Both the position numbers and the translations under genes were made by a program. A stretch of 13,915 nt of DNA from an uncultured Eubacteriaceae bacterium. Lineage in GTDB: Bacteria > Bacillota > Clostridia > Eubacteriales > Eubacteriaceae. Positions 1 through 7,391 of the stretch are shown piece by piece. Below the pieces are notes generated by a model, which was not told where the DNA came from, did no database searches, and worked only from the letters and a program-made list of their open reading frames with translations. The first letter of the stretch is position 1; each line of letters starts with the position of its first letter. The stretch is from contig CANQNI010000020.1 in NCBI GenBank assembly GCA_947625175.1, forward strand, positions 1-13,915, read 5' to 3'.

Positions 1-75
1 GTCACTTTTAAATTAAAAGTTAAGAAAATTTCAGATTGAGATAATTATTGAATAAAAACTTCTAAAGTAATTAAT

Positions 76-105
76 AAAAAAAGCATCCAAAAAAATTTTG
101 GACAC
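76..105 (-). terminator. Rho-independent terminator of the LCP gene
   Basis: Read on the minus strand, positions 105-96 (GTGTCCAAAA) pair with 92-83 (TTTTGGATGC) around a three-base loop. This gives a ten-pair stem with two G-U wobbles. A run of seven T residues (plus-strand A at 82-76) follows at once. The stem begins 33 bases past the LCP stop codon, and the T tract lies on the correct side for minus-strand transcription only. Confidence 0.85.
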
Positions 106-138
106 TTATTAGAAAGTTTAATTTTTTAATGAACTAAG

Positions 139-1488
139 TTATTGGTTTAGTTCTTCCTGAGTTGTTGGTGATTCGACTGTTTGACCATTTTCAGTAACTA
201 TTTCCTGTTCCGTTATTGTTTCTTGAGCACTTCCACCAGCTTCCAAAGTAACATCATAGGCATCATAAGTTACGATGTCTTCTATTACCTGGTTGATTTG
301 TTTCACCGTACTAGAAGGAACATAAGGATTATTTTCACCATAAATAAATTTATGTAGAAGGGTATTATTGTCAATTAAAGTATCTGGGAAAAGGTACCAA
401 ATACTATCAATAAAACCACTTGAACCATATTTATTTGTTGGAATTCGATAATCTTCGAAAGTAATATCTTGAGTATTTAAGATTCTAGTAGCATAATCAG
501 TAATTTCACCTAAACTTAAACTGGTTTGAATATATGGATAGATTCTGTTTAATAAATCAATAGCTTGAACTGCATTCATTTGTTTAGCTTTATCAAAGAT
601 AGCTTGAACAACTTCTCTTTGACGCATAGTTCGACCATAATCAGAATCAGTATATCGGTTTCGTGCAAAAGCTAGAGCCTGTGCACCAGTAACAGTTTGA
701 ACTCCTGTATGTTCTAGATCAGGATCATTTCTATTTCCAAAAGCATTACTTTCCATTAAATACTGATTAGTCCAATAAAGAATATCTTCGTTAGCTATAT
801 CAAGTTGAATTCCACCTAGAGCATCCACTACTTCCATCAAACAGGTAAAATCAACTGTTATATAATCTTCAATATTTAAATCAAAATTTTGATTTAATGT
901 AAAAATAGAACTTTCAACGCCACCTTCATCAAAGGCTGCATTTATTTTATTATATTCGGCTACATCTTTTCTATTTTCGTAATTAATTGTAACTCTTTCA
1001 CCGGTTTGAGTGTTTTCAATAACTTCTTGTCCTTCTTCAGTAACTTCCAATTCATCTTGGTCCGGGTTTAAATCATTAGTATCAGCTTGAGCATAAATTG
1101 AATTATAATCCGAAAGTTCCCATTCTAGTCCATCCTGGTCACCAGCATAAACACGAACATTTTCTCCTTCTGGATTAATGCATATTTTAGTAAAGGTATC
1201 TCTCATGACTGAAGTTACTTTTACTGCATTTGTTTTAGTATCTAGTGTACCAATCATGATAACATCAGTTCGATCACCTTCTACATCTTCATCCTCTCTT
1301 CCGTCGATCCCAAACATTGCTATATTAACAACGGTATTATCTAGATTTTCGTTTGTTCCAAGTTTTTCTTTATCTAGTGATTTATTTAAAACGGTATTCA
1401 AAACTGTATATAGATAAAAGGATCCCGCAAAAATTCCAATCAATAGAATTATTATTATTACTAGTGTTATCTTTTTTCTTTTTGTCAA
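139..1488 (-). CDS. LytR-CpsA-Psr (LCP) family cell-wall glycopolymer transferase
   Basis: LCP proteins are membrane-anchored phosphotransferases that move lipid-linked glycopolymers (teichoic acids, capsule, rhamnose polysaccharides) onto peptidoglycan outside the cell. The 449-residue product has a short basic N-terminus, one membrane segment at about residues 7-28, and an LCP core. Visible core motifs are RTDVIM (73-78), the MRDT block (95-98), NKINAAF (180-186) and the arginine-rich FARNRYTDSDYGRTMRQ block (274-290). A TTG start is chosen because TAGGAA lies seven bases upstream and the frame then begins with a normal MTKRKK anchor. An acidic stretch of about 75 residues (103-178) separates the RD block from NKINAAF, which are normally close together. 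The C-terminal tail after about residue 415 is rich in Glu, Thr and Gln. It is transcribed away from the rhamnose/export operon, so the link to that polymer is inferred from position. The paralog (TagU, LytR, CpsA) cannot be assigned. Confidence 0.92.
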   Translation of the reverse strand: MTKRKKITLVIIIILLIGIFAGSFYLYTVLNTVLNKSLDKEKLGTNENLDNTVVNIAMFGIDGREDEDVEGDRTDVIMIGTLDTKTNAVKVTSVMRDTFTKICINPEGENVRVYAGDQDGLEWELSDYNSIYAQADTNDLNPDQDELEVTEEGQEVIENTQTGERVTINYENRKDVAEYNKINAAFDEGGVESSIFTLNQNFDLNIEDYITVDFTCLMEVVDALGGIQLDIANEDILYWTNQYLMESNAFGNRNDPDLEHTGVQTVTGAQALAFARNRYTDSDYGRTMRQREVVQAIFDKAKQMNAVQAIDLLNRIYPYIQTSLSLGEITDYATRILNTQDITFEDYRIPTNKYGSSGFIDSIWYLFPDTLIDNNTLLHKFIYGENNPYVPSSTVKQINQVIEDIVTYDAYDVTLEAGGSAQETITEQEIVTENGQTVESPTTQEELNQ

Positions 1489-1495
1489 TTGTAAG

Positions 1496-1500
1496 TTCCT
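1496..1500 (-). promoter_or_regulatory. Ribosome binding site fixing the TTG start of the LCP gene
   Basis: On the minus strand AGGAA (preceded by T) lies seven bases before TTG at 1488. This spacing supports TTG as the true start. Confidence 0.7.
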
Positions 1501-1727
1501 ACCAGCATTTAATAATATAAGTTTATCACTTATTCGACTTTATTTTTTAGTTTGTTATAAAATAACACGAGAAAAGCCAATTTTAATTTCTTATTAATTT
1601 TATTATTTTTTAGTTTTATTGTTTAAGCTTTTTATCATGCTCCTGGTACATAAAAACGTACTTATTTAAAGCATATACTTCTTTGAATGAATGTATAAAA
1701 TTTTAAATAACTAATTTTTGAAATCCT

Positions 1728-1749
1728 TTAAGTTTAGAACAAAACTTAA
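1728..1749. repeat. Perfect 8-bp inverted repeat just upstream of the rml promoter
   Basis: TTAAGTTT (1728-1735) and AAACTTAA (1742-1749) are exact reverse complements separated by six bases (AGAACA). The dyad ends six bases before the candidate -35 box at 1756. That is a usual place for an activator or dual regulator to bind, but no regulator is recognised and AT-rich DNA throws up such dyads by chance. Confidence 0.5.
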
Positions 1750-1755
1750 GTTGGA

Positions 1756-1785
1756 TTGTACAAGTAGAAAACTCTAACGTATAAT
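1756..1785 (+). promoter_or_regulatory. Candidate sigma-A-type promoter of the rml/export operon
   Basis: A perfect -10 box, TATAAT, lies at 1780-1785. TTGTAC at 1756-1761 keeps the TTG of the -35 consensus at an 18-base spacing. Transcription would start near 1792, leaving a leader of about 26 bases before the rmlD ATG. The -10 is strong and the -35 only half matches, so an activator may help. Confidence 0.6.
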
Positions 1786-1817
1786 TTTAATAAAACAAAT
1801 TTGATTTTACCGTAAAA

Positions 1818-2687
1818 ATGAAGAAATTTTTTATAACTGGATCAAATGGTCAATTAGGACGTGAGCTGACAAAACAACTAAATGAATTGAAATTTCCTAA
1901 TGTTGGTTACGATGTCCCAGAACTAGATATTACTGATTATGAAGCCTCACTTAAATTAATCGAGAATGAAAACCCGGATATTATTGTTAACTGTGCTGCC
2001 TTAACCAATGTTGACGGTTGTGAAACTGATCAGGAACTCGCTTATCAGGTAAACACGATTGGTGCTAAAAATATGGCTAAAATTGCTAATATTTTAGATA
2101 TTCCTATTATCCAGGTTTCAACTGATTATGTCTTTGAAGGAAACGATAATTTGGGTAGACCCTATATAGAAACAGATGAAATTAACCCTCAAAGTGTTTA
2201 TGGAGAAACTAAAGCTAAGGGTGAAGAAGAAGTAAAAAATGAAACAGATAAATATTTTATTATTCGAACCGCCTGGTTATATGGGGATGGTCATAACTTC
2301 GTTAAAACTATGTTGAAACTAGCAGATAAATATGATCAGGTATCTGTTGTTAATGACCAGGTGGGATCACCAACTTCAACAGTTGACCTGGCTAAAGCTA
2401 TCATTAATCTGGCCGATACAGATGCTTATGGGATTTATCACGGAACCTGTGAAGGTGTTTGCTCGTGGGCTGATTTTGCCCAGGAAATATTTAATAAAGC
2501 GGGAAAGAATACAATTGTTAATCCGGTTTCAAGTGAAGAATATGCTAAAACAGCTGGTAGACCTGTGGCGCAACGGCCCAGTTATTCTGTTTTAGAAAAT
2601 AAAGGCTTAAAGAATCTTAATTTAAATAACTTTAGAAACTGGCACGATTCATTAGATGAATATTTAGAAGTACTGGAGGAAGTATGA
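1818..2687 (+). CDS. rmlD: dTDP-4-dehydrorhamnose reductase
   Basis: RmlD makes the last step of dTDP-L-rhamnose synthesis, reducing dTDP-4-keto-L-rhamnose with NAD(P)H in the cytoplasm. The 289-residue length is typical. It is a short-chain dehydrogenase-fold protein with the nucleotide-binding GSNGQLG at 8-14, STDYVF at 101-106, the catalytic Tyr128-x3-Lys132 pair (VYGETK), RTAWLYG at 150-156, and the family-specific DQVGSPT (180-186) and RPSYSVL (253-259). The ATG at 1818 is the only plausible start because an in-frame stop lies at 1791. No Shine-Dalgarno sequence is visible before it, which is odd for the first gene of a long operon. It overlaps rmlA by four bases (ATGA), consistent with translational coupling. 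Confidence 0.95.
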   Translation: MKKFFITGSNGQLGRELTKQLNELKFPNVGYDVPELDITDYEASLKLIENENPDIIVNCAALTNVDGCETDQELAYQVNTIGAKNMAKIANILDIPIIQVSTDYVFEGNDNLGRPYIETDEINPQSVYGETKAKGEEEVKNETDKYFIIRTAWLYGDGHNFVKTMLKLADKYDQVSVVNDQVGSPTSTVDLAKAIINLADTDAYGIYHGTCEGVCSWADFAQEIFNKAGKNTIVNPVSSEEYAKTAGRPVAQRPSYSVLENKGLKNLNLNNFRNWHDSLDEYLEVLEEV

Positions 2688-3577
2688 AAGGTATAATTCT
2701 TGCTGGTGGTTCAGGAACACGTTTATATCCAATTACTAGAGCTGTTTCTAAACAATTATTACCTATTTATGATAAACCGATGATTTATTATCCTTTATCA
2801 ACACTTATGTTAGCTGGAATAAAGGATATATTAATTATTTCTACTCCGGAAGATTTACCTAACTTTAAAAGACTTTTAGGAGACGGAAAAGATTTAGGCT
2901 TAAATATTGAATATGAAGTTCAGGAAGCTCCAAACGGACTGGCTGAAGCCTTTCTTATAGGTGAAGACTTTATCGGGGATGATAATGTAGCTCTAGTGCT
3001 TGGAGATAATATCTTTTACGGTGAAGGCTTTTTCGATTCAGTTCAAAGTGCTTCTAATCTGGAAAAAGGAGCTGTTATATTCGGTTATCCGGTAAGAGAC
3101 CCTCAGAGATATGGAGTTGTTGAATTTGATGACGATGGTAATGTTATCTCAATAGAAGAAAAACCGGAGGTTCCTAAATCCAATTATGCTGTTCCGGGAT
3201 TATACTTCTACGATAATGATGTAGTTGACATTGCTAAAAATATTAAACCATCCGATAGAGGTGAATTAGAAATCACTTCAGTTAATGAAGAATATTTAAA
3301 ACGTGGGGACTTAAAAGTTGAAACTTTGGGGAGAGGATTAGCCTGGTTAGATACTGGTACTCATGATAGTCTTCAGCAAGCTAGTAATTATGTTGAAACG
3401 ATTCAGAAAAGACAAGGCGTTTATGTCTCCAGTATTGAAGAAATTGCTTATCATATGGGATTTATTGATAAAGATCAATTACTTGCTTTAGCTGAACCTC
3501 TTGAAAAAACCGAATATGGACAATATCTTAAACGTATTGTTGCCGAAGAAGAAGGAGACGAATTATGGCAGATATAA
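2684..3577 (+). CDS. rmlA: Glucose-1-phosphate thymidylyltransferase
   Basis: RmlA joins dTTP and glucose-1-phosphate to give dTDP-glucose, the committed step of the rhamnose pathway and usually the point of feedback inhibition by dTDP-rhamnose. The 297-residue protein shows the nucleotidyltransferase signature LAGGSGTRL (6-14), then the [17 protein letters not shown] block (23-39) with Lys23. LGDN (106-109) carries the metal-binding Asp108. EEKP (158-161) and [10 protein letters not shown] (221-230) with Asp223 complete the active site. These are the features of the homotetrameric RmlA class rather than GalU. GGAGGA at 2675-2680 provides a strong ribosome binding site inside the end of rmlD. 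The last 13 bases overlap rmlC. Confidence 0.97.
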   Translation: MKGIILAGGSGTRLYPITRAVSKQLLPIYDKPMIYYPLSTLMLAGIKDILIISTPEDLPNFKRLLGDGKDLGLNIEYEVQEAPNGLAEAFLIGEDFIGDDNVALVLGDNIFYGEGFFDSVQSASNLEKGAVIFGYPVRDPQRYGVVEFDDDGNVISIEEKPEVPKSNYAVPGLYFYDNDVVDIAKNIKPSDRGELEITSVNEEYLKRGDLKVETLGRGLAWLDTGTHDSLQQASNYVETIQKRQGVYVSSIEEIAYHMGFIDKDQLLALAEPLEKTEYGQYLKRIVAEEEGDELWQI

Positions 3578-4125
3578 AAGTCACAGAAACTCCTATTGAA
3601 GGTCTGGTTGTTATCGAACCTTCTGTTTTTGGCGATGACCGAGGTTACTTCATGGAAACTTATAATCAGGAAGTTTTCAAAGACCACGGATTAGACATGG
3701 AGTTTATTCAAGACAATGAATCCAAGTCTAAAAAAGGAGTTTTAAGAGGTTTACATTTTCAGAAAGAATTTCCTCAGGGAAAATTAGTCCGAGTCACTAA
3801 AGGTAGTGTATGGGATGTTGGTGTTGATTTAAGAAAAGATTCACCAACCTATGGACAGTGGTATGGTGTGGAACTAAGTGATGATAATAAGAAGATGTTC
3901 TATATTCCTGAAGGATTTGCCCATGGCTTCTTGGTTTTAAGTGACGAAGCTGTCTTTAATTATAAATGTACCAATTTATATCATCCTGAGTTTGATGGAG
4001 GCATTCGCTGGAATGATCCTGATGTTAATGTTAAGTGGCCAGAAATAGACACTGAAATTTTATTATCAGATAAAGATCAGAACCAACCATTTTTAGAAGA
4101 TATAAAGGAAGAATTGAATTTCTAA
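3565..4125 (+). CDS. rmlC: dTDP-4-dehydrorhamnose 3,5-epimerase
   Basis: RmlC epimerises C3 and C5 of dTDP-4-keto-6-deoxyglucose, turning the D-gluco into the L-rhamno configuration. The 186-residue product is a standard-length cupin dimer subunit. It shows [12 protein letters not shown] (22-33), RGLHFQ (61-66) with the catalytic base His64, GKLVRV (72-77) with Lys73, EGFAHGF (116-122) and FNYKC (131-135) with the conserved Tyr133. AAGGAG at 3552-3557 lies seven bases before the ATG and fixes the start inside the rmlA end. Its stop shares a base with the next start (TAATG). Confidence 0.97.
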   Translation: MADIKVTETPIEGLVVIEPSVFGDDRGYFMETYNQEVFKDHGLDMEFIQDNESKSKKGVLRGLHFQKEFPQGKLVRVTKGSVWDVGVDLRKDSPTYGQWYGVELSDDNKKMFYIPEGFAHGFLVLSDEAVFNYKCTNLYHPEFDGGIRWNDPDVNVKWPEIDTEILLSDKDQNQPFLEDIKEELNF

Positions 4126-5240
4126 TGAACGAATATAAAACTATTTTAGTAACCGGAGGAGCTGGATTTATCGGGAGTAATTTTGTTAAATACATGCTCG
4201 AAAATCATCCTCAAACCAAAATTGTTAATCTGGATTTACTTACTTATGCGGGTAACCTGGAGAACTTAAATGATATCGAAGAAAACGAAAATTATGTTTT
4301 CGTTAAAGGAGATATAAGAGATAAAGAATTAGTCAAGAATCTTTTTGACGAATATGATTTTGATGCAGTAGTTAATTTTGCTGCTGAAAGTCATGTTGAC
4401 AGAAGTATTGAGGAGCCGGAAATATTTTTAACCACCAATATATTAGGAACTCAAAATCTATTAGATAATGCCAAGGCTCACTGGCAAATAGGAACTGATA
4501 ATGAAGGTTATCCAATTTACCGTGATAATGTTCGCTTCCATCAGGTTTCTACAGATGAAGTTTATGGTGCTTTAGGAAAAGAAGGAATGTTTACTGAAGA
4601 AACCCCTCTTTCTCCAAATAGCCCTTATAGCGCTTCTAAAGCAAGTGCTGATATGATCAGTCGTGCTTACAATAATACTTTTAAACTTCCTGTAACTATT
4701 ACCAGATGTTCTAATAATTATGGACCTTATCAATTTCCTGAAAAATTAATTCCACTTATGATTGGCAATGTTCTTGAACTTAAAGATCTTCCAATATATG
4801 GGGATGGAATGCAGATTAGAGATTGGCTCCATGTCAAAGATCACTGTAGTGGTATAGATACCGTTCTCCATCACGGAAAAGATGGTGAAGTCTACAATAT
4901 TGGTGGAAATAATGAAAAAGCTAATATTGAAATTGTTGATCTGATAATAGAAAATACGAAAAAAGATTTAGAAGAAAATACCTATGAAGGTATCGATACT
5001 AATCCAGATGATATAACTGAAGATTTAAAAATCCACGTTAAAGACCGTCTGGGACATGACAAACGATACGCTATAGATAATACTAAAATAACTTCAGAAC
5101 TCGGTTGGAGTCCTAGTTATACCTTTGAAGATGGTATCGTTGAAACAATTAACTGGTATTTAGAAAACCAGGATTGGTTAGATAATGTCCGGTCGGGAGA
5201 TTATCAAGCCTATTACGAAAATATGTATTCTAAAAAATAA
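4125..5240 (+). CDS. rmlB: dTDP-glucose 4,6-dehydratase
   Basis: RmlB converts dTDP-glucose to dTDP-4-keto-6-deoxyglucose using a tightly bound NAD+. The extended-SDR signatures are plain: GGAGFIGSN (11-19), AAESHVDRSI (86-95), STDEVYG (142-148), the catalytic Tyr168-x3-Lys172 in PYSASKAS, NNYGPYQFPEKLIP (197-210) and VKDRLGHDKRYAID (305-318). At 371 residues it is a little longer than the common 340-360. The extra length falls in two loops: about 117-137 (AKAHWQIGTDNEGYPIYRD region) and about 280-303, an acidic stretch before VKDR. Long-loop RmlB proteins of this sort are familiar in clostridia, so I read them as normal. A 15-base gap separates it from the transporter genes. Confidence 0.96.
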   Translation: MNEYKTILVTGGAGFIGSNFVKYMLENHPQTKIVNLDLLTYAGNLENLNDIEENENYVFVKGDIRDKELVKNLFDEYDFDAVVNFAAESHVDRSIEEPEIFLTTNILGTQNLLDNAKAHWQIGTDNEGYPIYRDNVRFHQVSTDEVYGALGKEGMFTEETPLSPNSPYSASKASADMISRAYNNTFKLPVTITRCSNNYGPYQFPEKLIPLMIGNVLELKDLPIYGDGMQIRDWLHVKDHCSGIDTVLHHGKDGEVYNIGGNNEKANIEIVDLIIENTKKDLEENTYEGIDTNPDDITEDLKIHVKDRLGHDKRYAIDNTKITSELGWSPSYTFEDGIVETINWYLENQDWLDNVRSGDYQAYYENMYSKK

Positions 5241-5244
5241 TTTT

Positions 5245-5248
5245 GAGG
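5245..5248 (+). promoter_or_regulatory. Ribosome binding site for the TTG start of wzm
   Basis: GAGG lies seven bases before TTG at 5256. An in-frame TGA at 5244-5246 excludes any longer reading frame, and the next in-frame ATG would remove 85 residues including two membrane segments. Confidence 0.7.
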
Positions 5249-5255
5249 TATTCTT

Positions 5256-6050
5256 TTGTTCGCTTTTTTTAAGGATATTTATCTAAATAAAAGATTAGTT
5301 TTATCACTGGCCTGGACTGACTTCAAAGCCCGTTATGCAGGTTCATTTCTGGGAATCTTCTGGGCCTTCATTAATCCGCTAGTAACTATCTTTATTTACT
5401 GGTTTGTTTTTGGTGTAGGTCTAAAAGCTGGTAGTACTGATGGCGGGTATCCTTTCATAATTTATCTTGTTACCGGGATTATAGCCTGGTTCTTCTTTAG
5501 TGATACTATTATGAATGCGACTAATTCTTTTAGGGAGTATTCGTATCTCGTTAAAAAAGTTGTTTTTAATATAAGAATTTTACCAACAGTTAAATTAGTA
5601 GCTAATCTATTTACACATTTATTTTTTATAGCCATTACCGTTATACTATGTGCTCTATATGGTTATTATCCAGGTCCACATTTAATTATGATTGTTTATT
5701 TTCTGTTTGCCCTAATAATGTTTTTAACAGGAGTAACCTGGATAACTAGCTCTATTCAGCCCTTTATGCCTGACATGATTCAGTTTATAAGCGTATCTCT
5801 TCAGGCAATTATGTGGTCTTGTCCTATTCTTTATAGTCCAAGTATTTTTTCACCGACTATTCAAGGAATCCTAAGGTTAAATCCCTTATATTATATTGTA
5901 ATGGGTTATCGATCTTCTTTCTTAGGAGATGAATGGTTTATTTTACGTTGGAAAATGGGACTTTATTTCTGGGCCTGGACTATAGCAATGCTCTGGATAG
6001 GAAGTAAACTCTATAATGGTTTGAGCCAGCATTTTTCTGATGTACTATAG
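5256..6050 (+). CDS. wzm: ABC-2 type polysaccharide export permease
   Basis: This is the membrane half of an ABC exporter that moves a finished polysaccharide, usually undecaprenyl-pyrophosphate-linked, across the cytoplasmic membrane (Wzm/TagG/RgpC type). The 264-residue length is usual. Six hydrophobic segments are visible at about 33-53, 65-84, 112-134, 142-165, 174-194 and 234-253. The N-terminal DFKARYAGSFLGIFWAFINP block (22-41) and a C-terminal HFSDVL ending are typical of the family. A TTG start is required. The next gene encodes its ATPase, and the stop codon TAG is part of that gene's ribosome binding site. Substrate cannot be read from the permease; the adjoining rml genes suggest a rhamnose-containing polymer. 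Confidence 0.93.
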   Translation: MFAFFKDIYLNKRLVLSLAWTDFKARYAGSFLGIFWAFINPLVTIFIYWFVFGVGLKAGSTDGGYPFIIYLVTGIIAWFFFSDTIMNATNSFREYSYLVKKVVFNIRILPTVKLVANLFTHLFFIAITVILCALYGYYPGPHLIMIVYFLFALIMFLTGVTWITSSIQPFMPDMIQFISVSLQAIMWSCPILYSPSIFSPTIQGILRLNPLYYIVMGYRSSFLGDEWFILRWKMGLYFWAWTIAMLWIGSKLYNGLSQHFSDVL

Positions 6051-6053
6051 GAG
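6049..6053 (+). promoter_or_regulatory. Ribosome binding site that decides the wzt start
   Basis: AGGAG lies six bases before ATG at 6060. The in-frame TTG at 6054 directly abuts it with no spacer, so the ATG is the better start. Confidence 0.75.
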
Positions 6054-6059
6054 TTGATA

Positions 6060-7391
6060 ATGCAGGTACAATCTCAACCAGCTCTGCCGCTGGAACAACG
6101 ACCAACTGTCGTTAAAGTACAGGATTTAACGAAAGTTTATAAATTATATCCAAATAATAAAGCTAGATTAAAAGAAGCTTTTTTAAAGAAACCTTTTCAT
6201 CAGGACTTTTATGCACTAAAAAATGTTTCCTTTGAAGTAAAAGAGGGAGAATGTTTTGGAATTATTGGTAAAAACGGTAGTGGAAAATCAACTTTACTAA
6301 AAATATTAACAGGTGTTTTATCTAAAACATCTGGAGAAGTTAATGTTAATGGAAGAATAGCTGCCTTGCTTGAATTAGGAGCTGGTTTTAACGGGGAATA
6401 TACCGGCCGGGAAAATATCTATTTAAATGGTCAAATTATGGGGTATACCCGTGAAGAAATAAACGACAGAATAGACGATATTATTGAATTTGCTGCTATT
6501 GGTGAACATATTGATCAACCGGTAAAAACTTATTCATCCGGGATGTTTGTGCGTCTGGCTTTTGCCATATCTATTAATGTTGATCCGGAAATTCTAATTG
6601 TTGATGAAGCACTTTCAGTAGGAGATGCCTTCTTTCAGCTAAAATGCTATAAAAAGTTTACTGATTTAAAAAGAAAAGGAACCACTATCGTTTTTGTTAC
6701 TCATGACCTTGGATCAGTTATTAAATATTGTGATCGAGTAATTGTAATTAATGAGGGTGAAATTATAGATGAAGGGGAAGCCAATGATATGGTTGATGTC
6801 TATAAACAAATTCTTGTTGATGAAGAAATGCTCAAAGGTAAAATTGAGATAGAACAAAAAGCAGAACAAAAGTCTTTAAATCCTGATGAAGTCTTTAATG
6901 ATTATTATGTTAAATCGAACATTCGTTTAAACGAAAAGATTCTGGATTATGGAACAAAACAGGCCGAAATTTTTGAATTAGAAGTTGTAGATAAGAATAA
7001 TTATCCGGCTCCCCAGATTCAAAAATTTGACGAATTAACTGTTCGTTTTAAAATCCGTTTTAATGAAGAAATCCAGGATCCTATATTCGCTTTAACGTTC
7101 AAAGATATTAAAGGAACTGAAATAACCGGAACTAATACCATGTATGAAGGGCTCAACGGCTTTACTGGAAAACCGGGTGAAATATATGAAGCTGAATTTA
7201 CCCAAAAAATTCCATTTCAGTCAGGTTCCTATTTTATCTCTTTAGGTTGTACTGGTATTGATGTTAAAGGGAATTTCTCAGTTTTTCATAGACTCTATGA
7301 TATTGCTGAAGTTAATGTTATCTCTTCAAAACAAGATACCGTGGGATTTTTTGATACTGAATCAGATGTTAAAGTAAAAAAATTAAATTAA
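6060..7391 (+). CDS. wzt: ABC polysaccharide exporter ATPase with C-terminal substrate-recognition domain
   Basis: This ATPase powers Wzm. From the ATG at 6060 the protein is 443 residues. The nucleotide-binding domain (about 15-255) has Walker A GKNGSGKST (70-78), the signature YSSGM (158-162) in place of LSGGQ as usual for Wzt/TagH proteins, Walker B ILIVDE (178-183) and the H-loop His215 in VTHD. After a charged linker (about 255-280) comes a further domain of about 160 residues with alternating beta-strand character (about 281-443). In E. coli O8/O9a Wzt such a C-terminal domain is a beta-sandwich that binds the capped non-reducing end of the O-antigen. A similar role here is inferred from position, size and the neighbouring methyltransferase. 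The starting TTG at 6054 would add only two residues and lacks spacing. The stop is directly followed by the next ATG. Confidence 0.93.
   Translation: MQVQSQPALPLEQRPTVVKVQDLTKVYKLYPNNKARLKEAFLKKPFHQDFYALKNVSFEVKEGECFGIIGKNGSGKSTLLKILTGVLSKTSGEVNVNGRIAALLELGAGFNGEYTGRENIYLNGQIMGYTREEINDRIDDIIEFAAIGEHIDQPVKTYSSGMFVRLAFAISINVDPEILIVDEALSVGDAFFQLKCYKKFTDLKRKGTTIVFVTHDLGSVIKYCDRVIVINEGEIIDEGEANDMVDVYKQILVDEEMLKGKIEIEQKAEQKSLNPDEVFNDYYVKSNIRLNEKILDYGTKQAEIFELEVVDKNNYPAPQIQKFDELTVRFKIRFNEEIQDPIFALTFKDIKGTEITGTNTMYEGLNGFTGKPGEIYEAEFTQKIPFQSGSYFISLGCTGIDVKGNFSVFHRLYDIAEVNVISSKQDTVGFFDTESDVKVKKLN

Larger units (their letters stand above)
1489..1817. other. Divergent intergenic region between the LCP gene and the rml operon
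   Basis: This 329-base AT-rich spacer has no credible coding sequence; the few ATG codons open frames of ten codons or fewer without ribosome binding sites. It must hold promoters for both divergent units. The plus-strand promoter and an inverted repeat are listed separately. For the minus strand, two weak -10 candidates are visible: TATATT (plus 1514-1519), which would give a leader of about 20 bases including the ribosome binding site, and TATAAC (plus 1554-1559), with TTGGCT (plus 1575-1580) only 15 bases further upstream. Neither has a good -35 box at normal spacing. A GTAC-N8-GTAC arrangement occurs at 1646-1661. Confidence 0.7.

Noticed and set aside
4..20. Perfect AT-only-core palindrome ACTTTTAAATTAAAAGT as a terminator or operator
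   Set aside because: The loop would be too small unless the inner pairs open, no T tract follows on the plus strand, and no adjacent gene is visible to assign it to.
1178..1417. 79-codon open frame on the plus strand inside the LCP gene
   Set aside because: It is antisense to conserved LCP core sequence, has low-complexity Ser/Val composition and no ribosome binding site.
1646..1661. GTAC-N8-GTAC arrangement as an operator
   Set aside because: GTAC is its own reverse complement and only four bases long, so chance occurrence is likely; noted only in the intergenic entry.
1637..1669. Ten-codon frame (ATG at 1637) as a leader peptide
   Set aside because: There is no ribosome binding site, no regulatory codon run, and it lies upstream of the candidate promoter.
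1786..1817. JUMPstart/ops-type antitermination element in the operon leader
   Set aside because: No GGCGGTAG-like core is present, and the predicted leader is too short to hold the usual element.
2332..2595. 87-codon plus-strand frame inside rmlD
   Set aside because: It overlaps conserved rmlD codons in another frame and resembles no protein family.
3475..3687. 70-codon minus-strand frame across the rmlA-rmlC junction
   Set aside because: It is antisense to two well-supported genes and has no recognisable motif.
6054..6059. TTG at 6054 as start of wzt
   Set aside because: It directly touches the AGGAG ribosome binding site, whereas ATG at 6060 has a six-base spacer.
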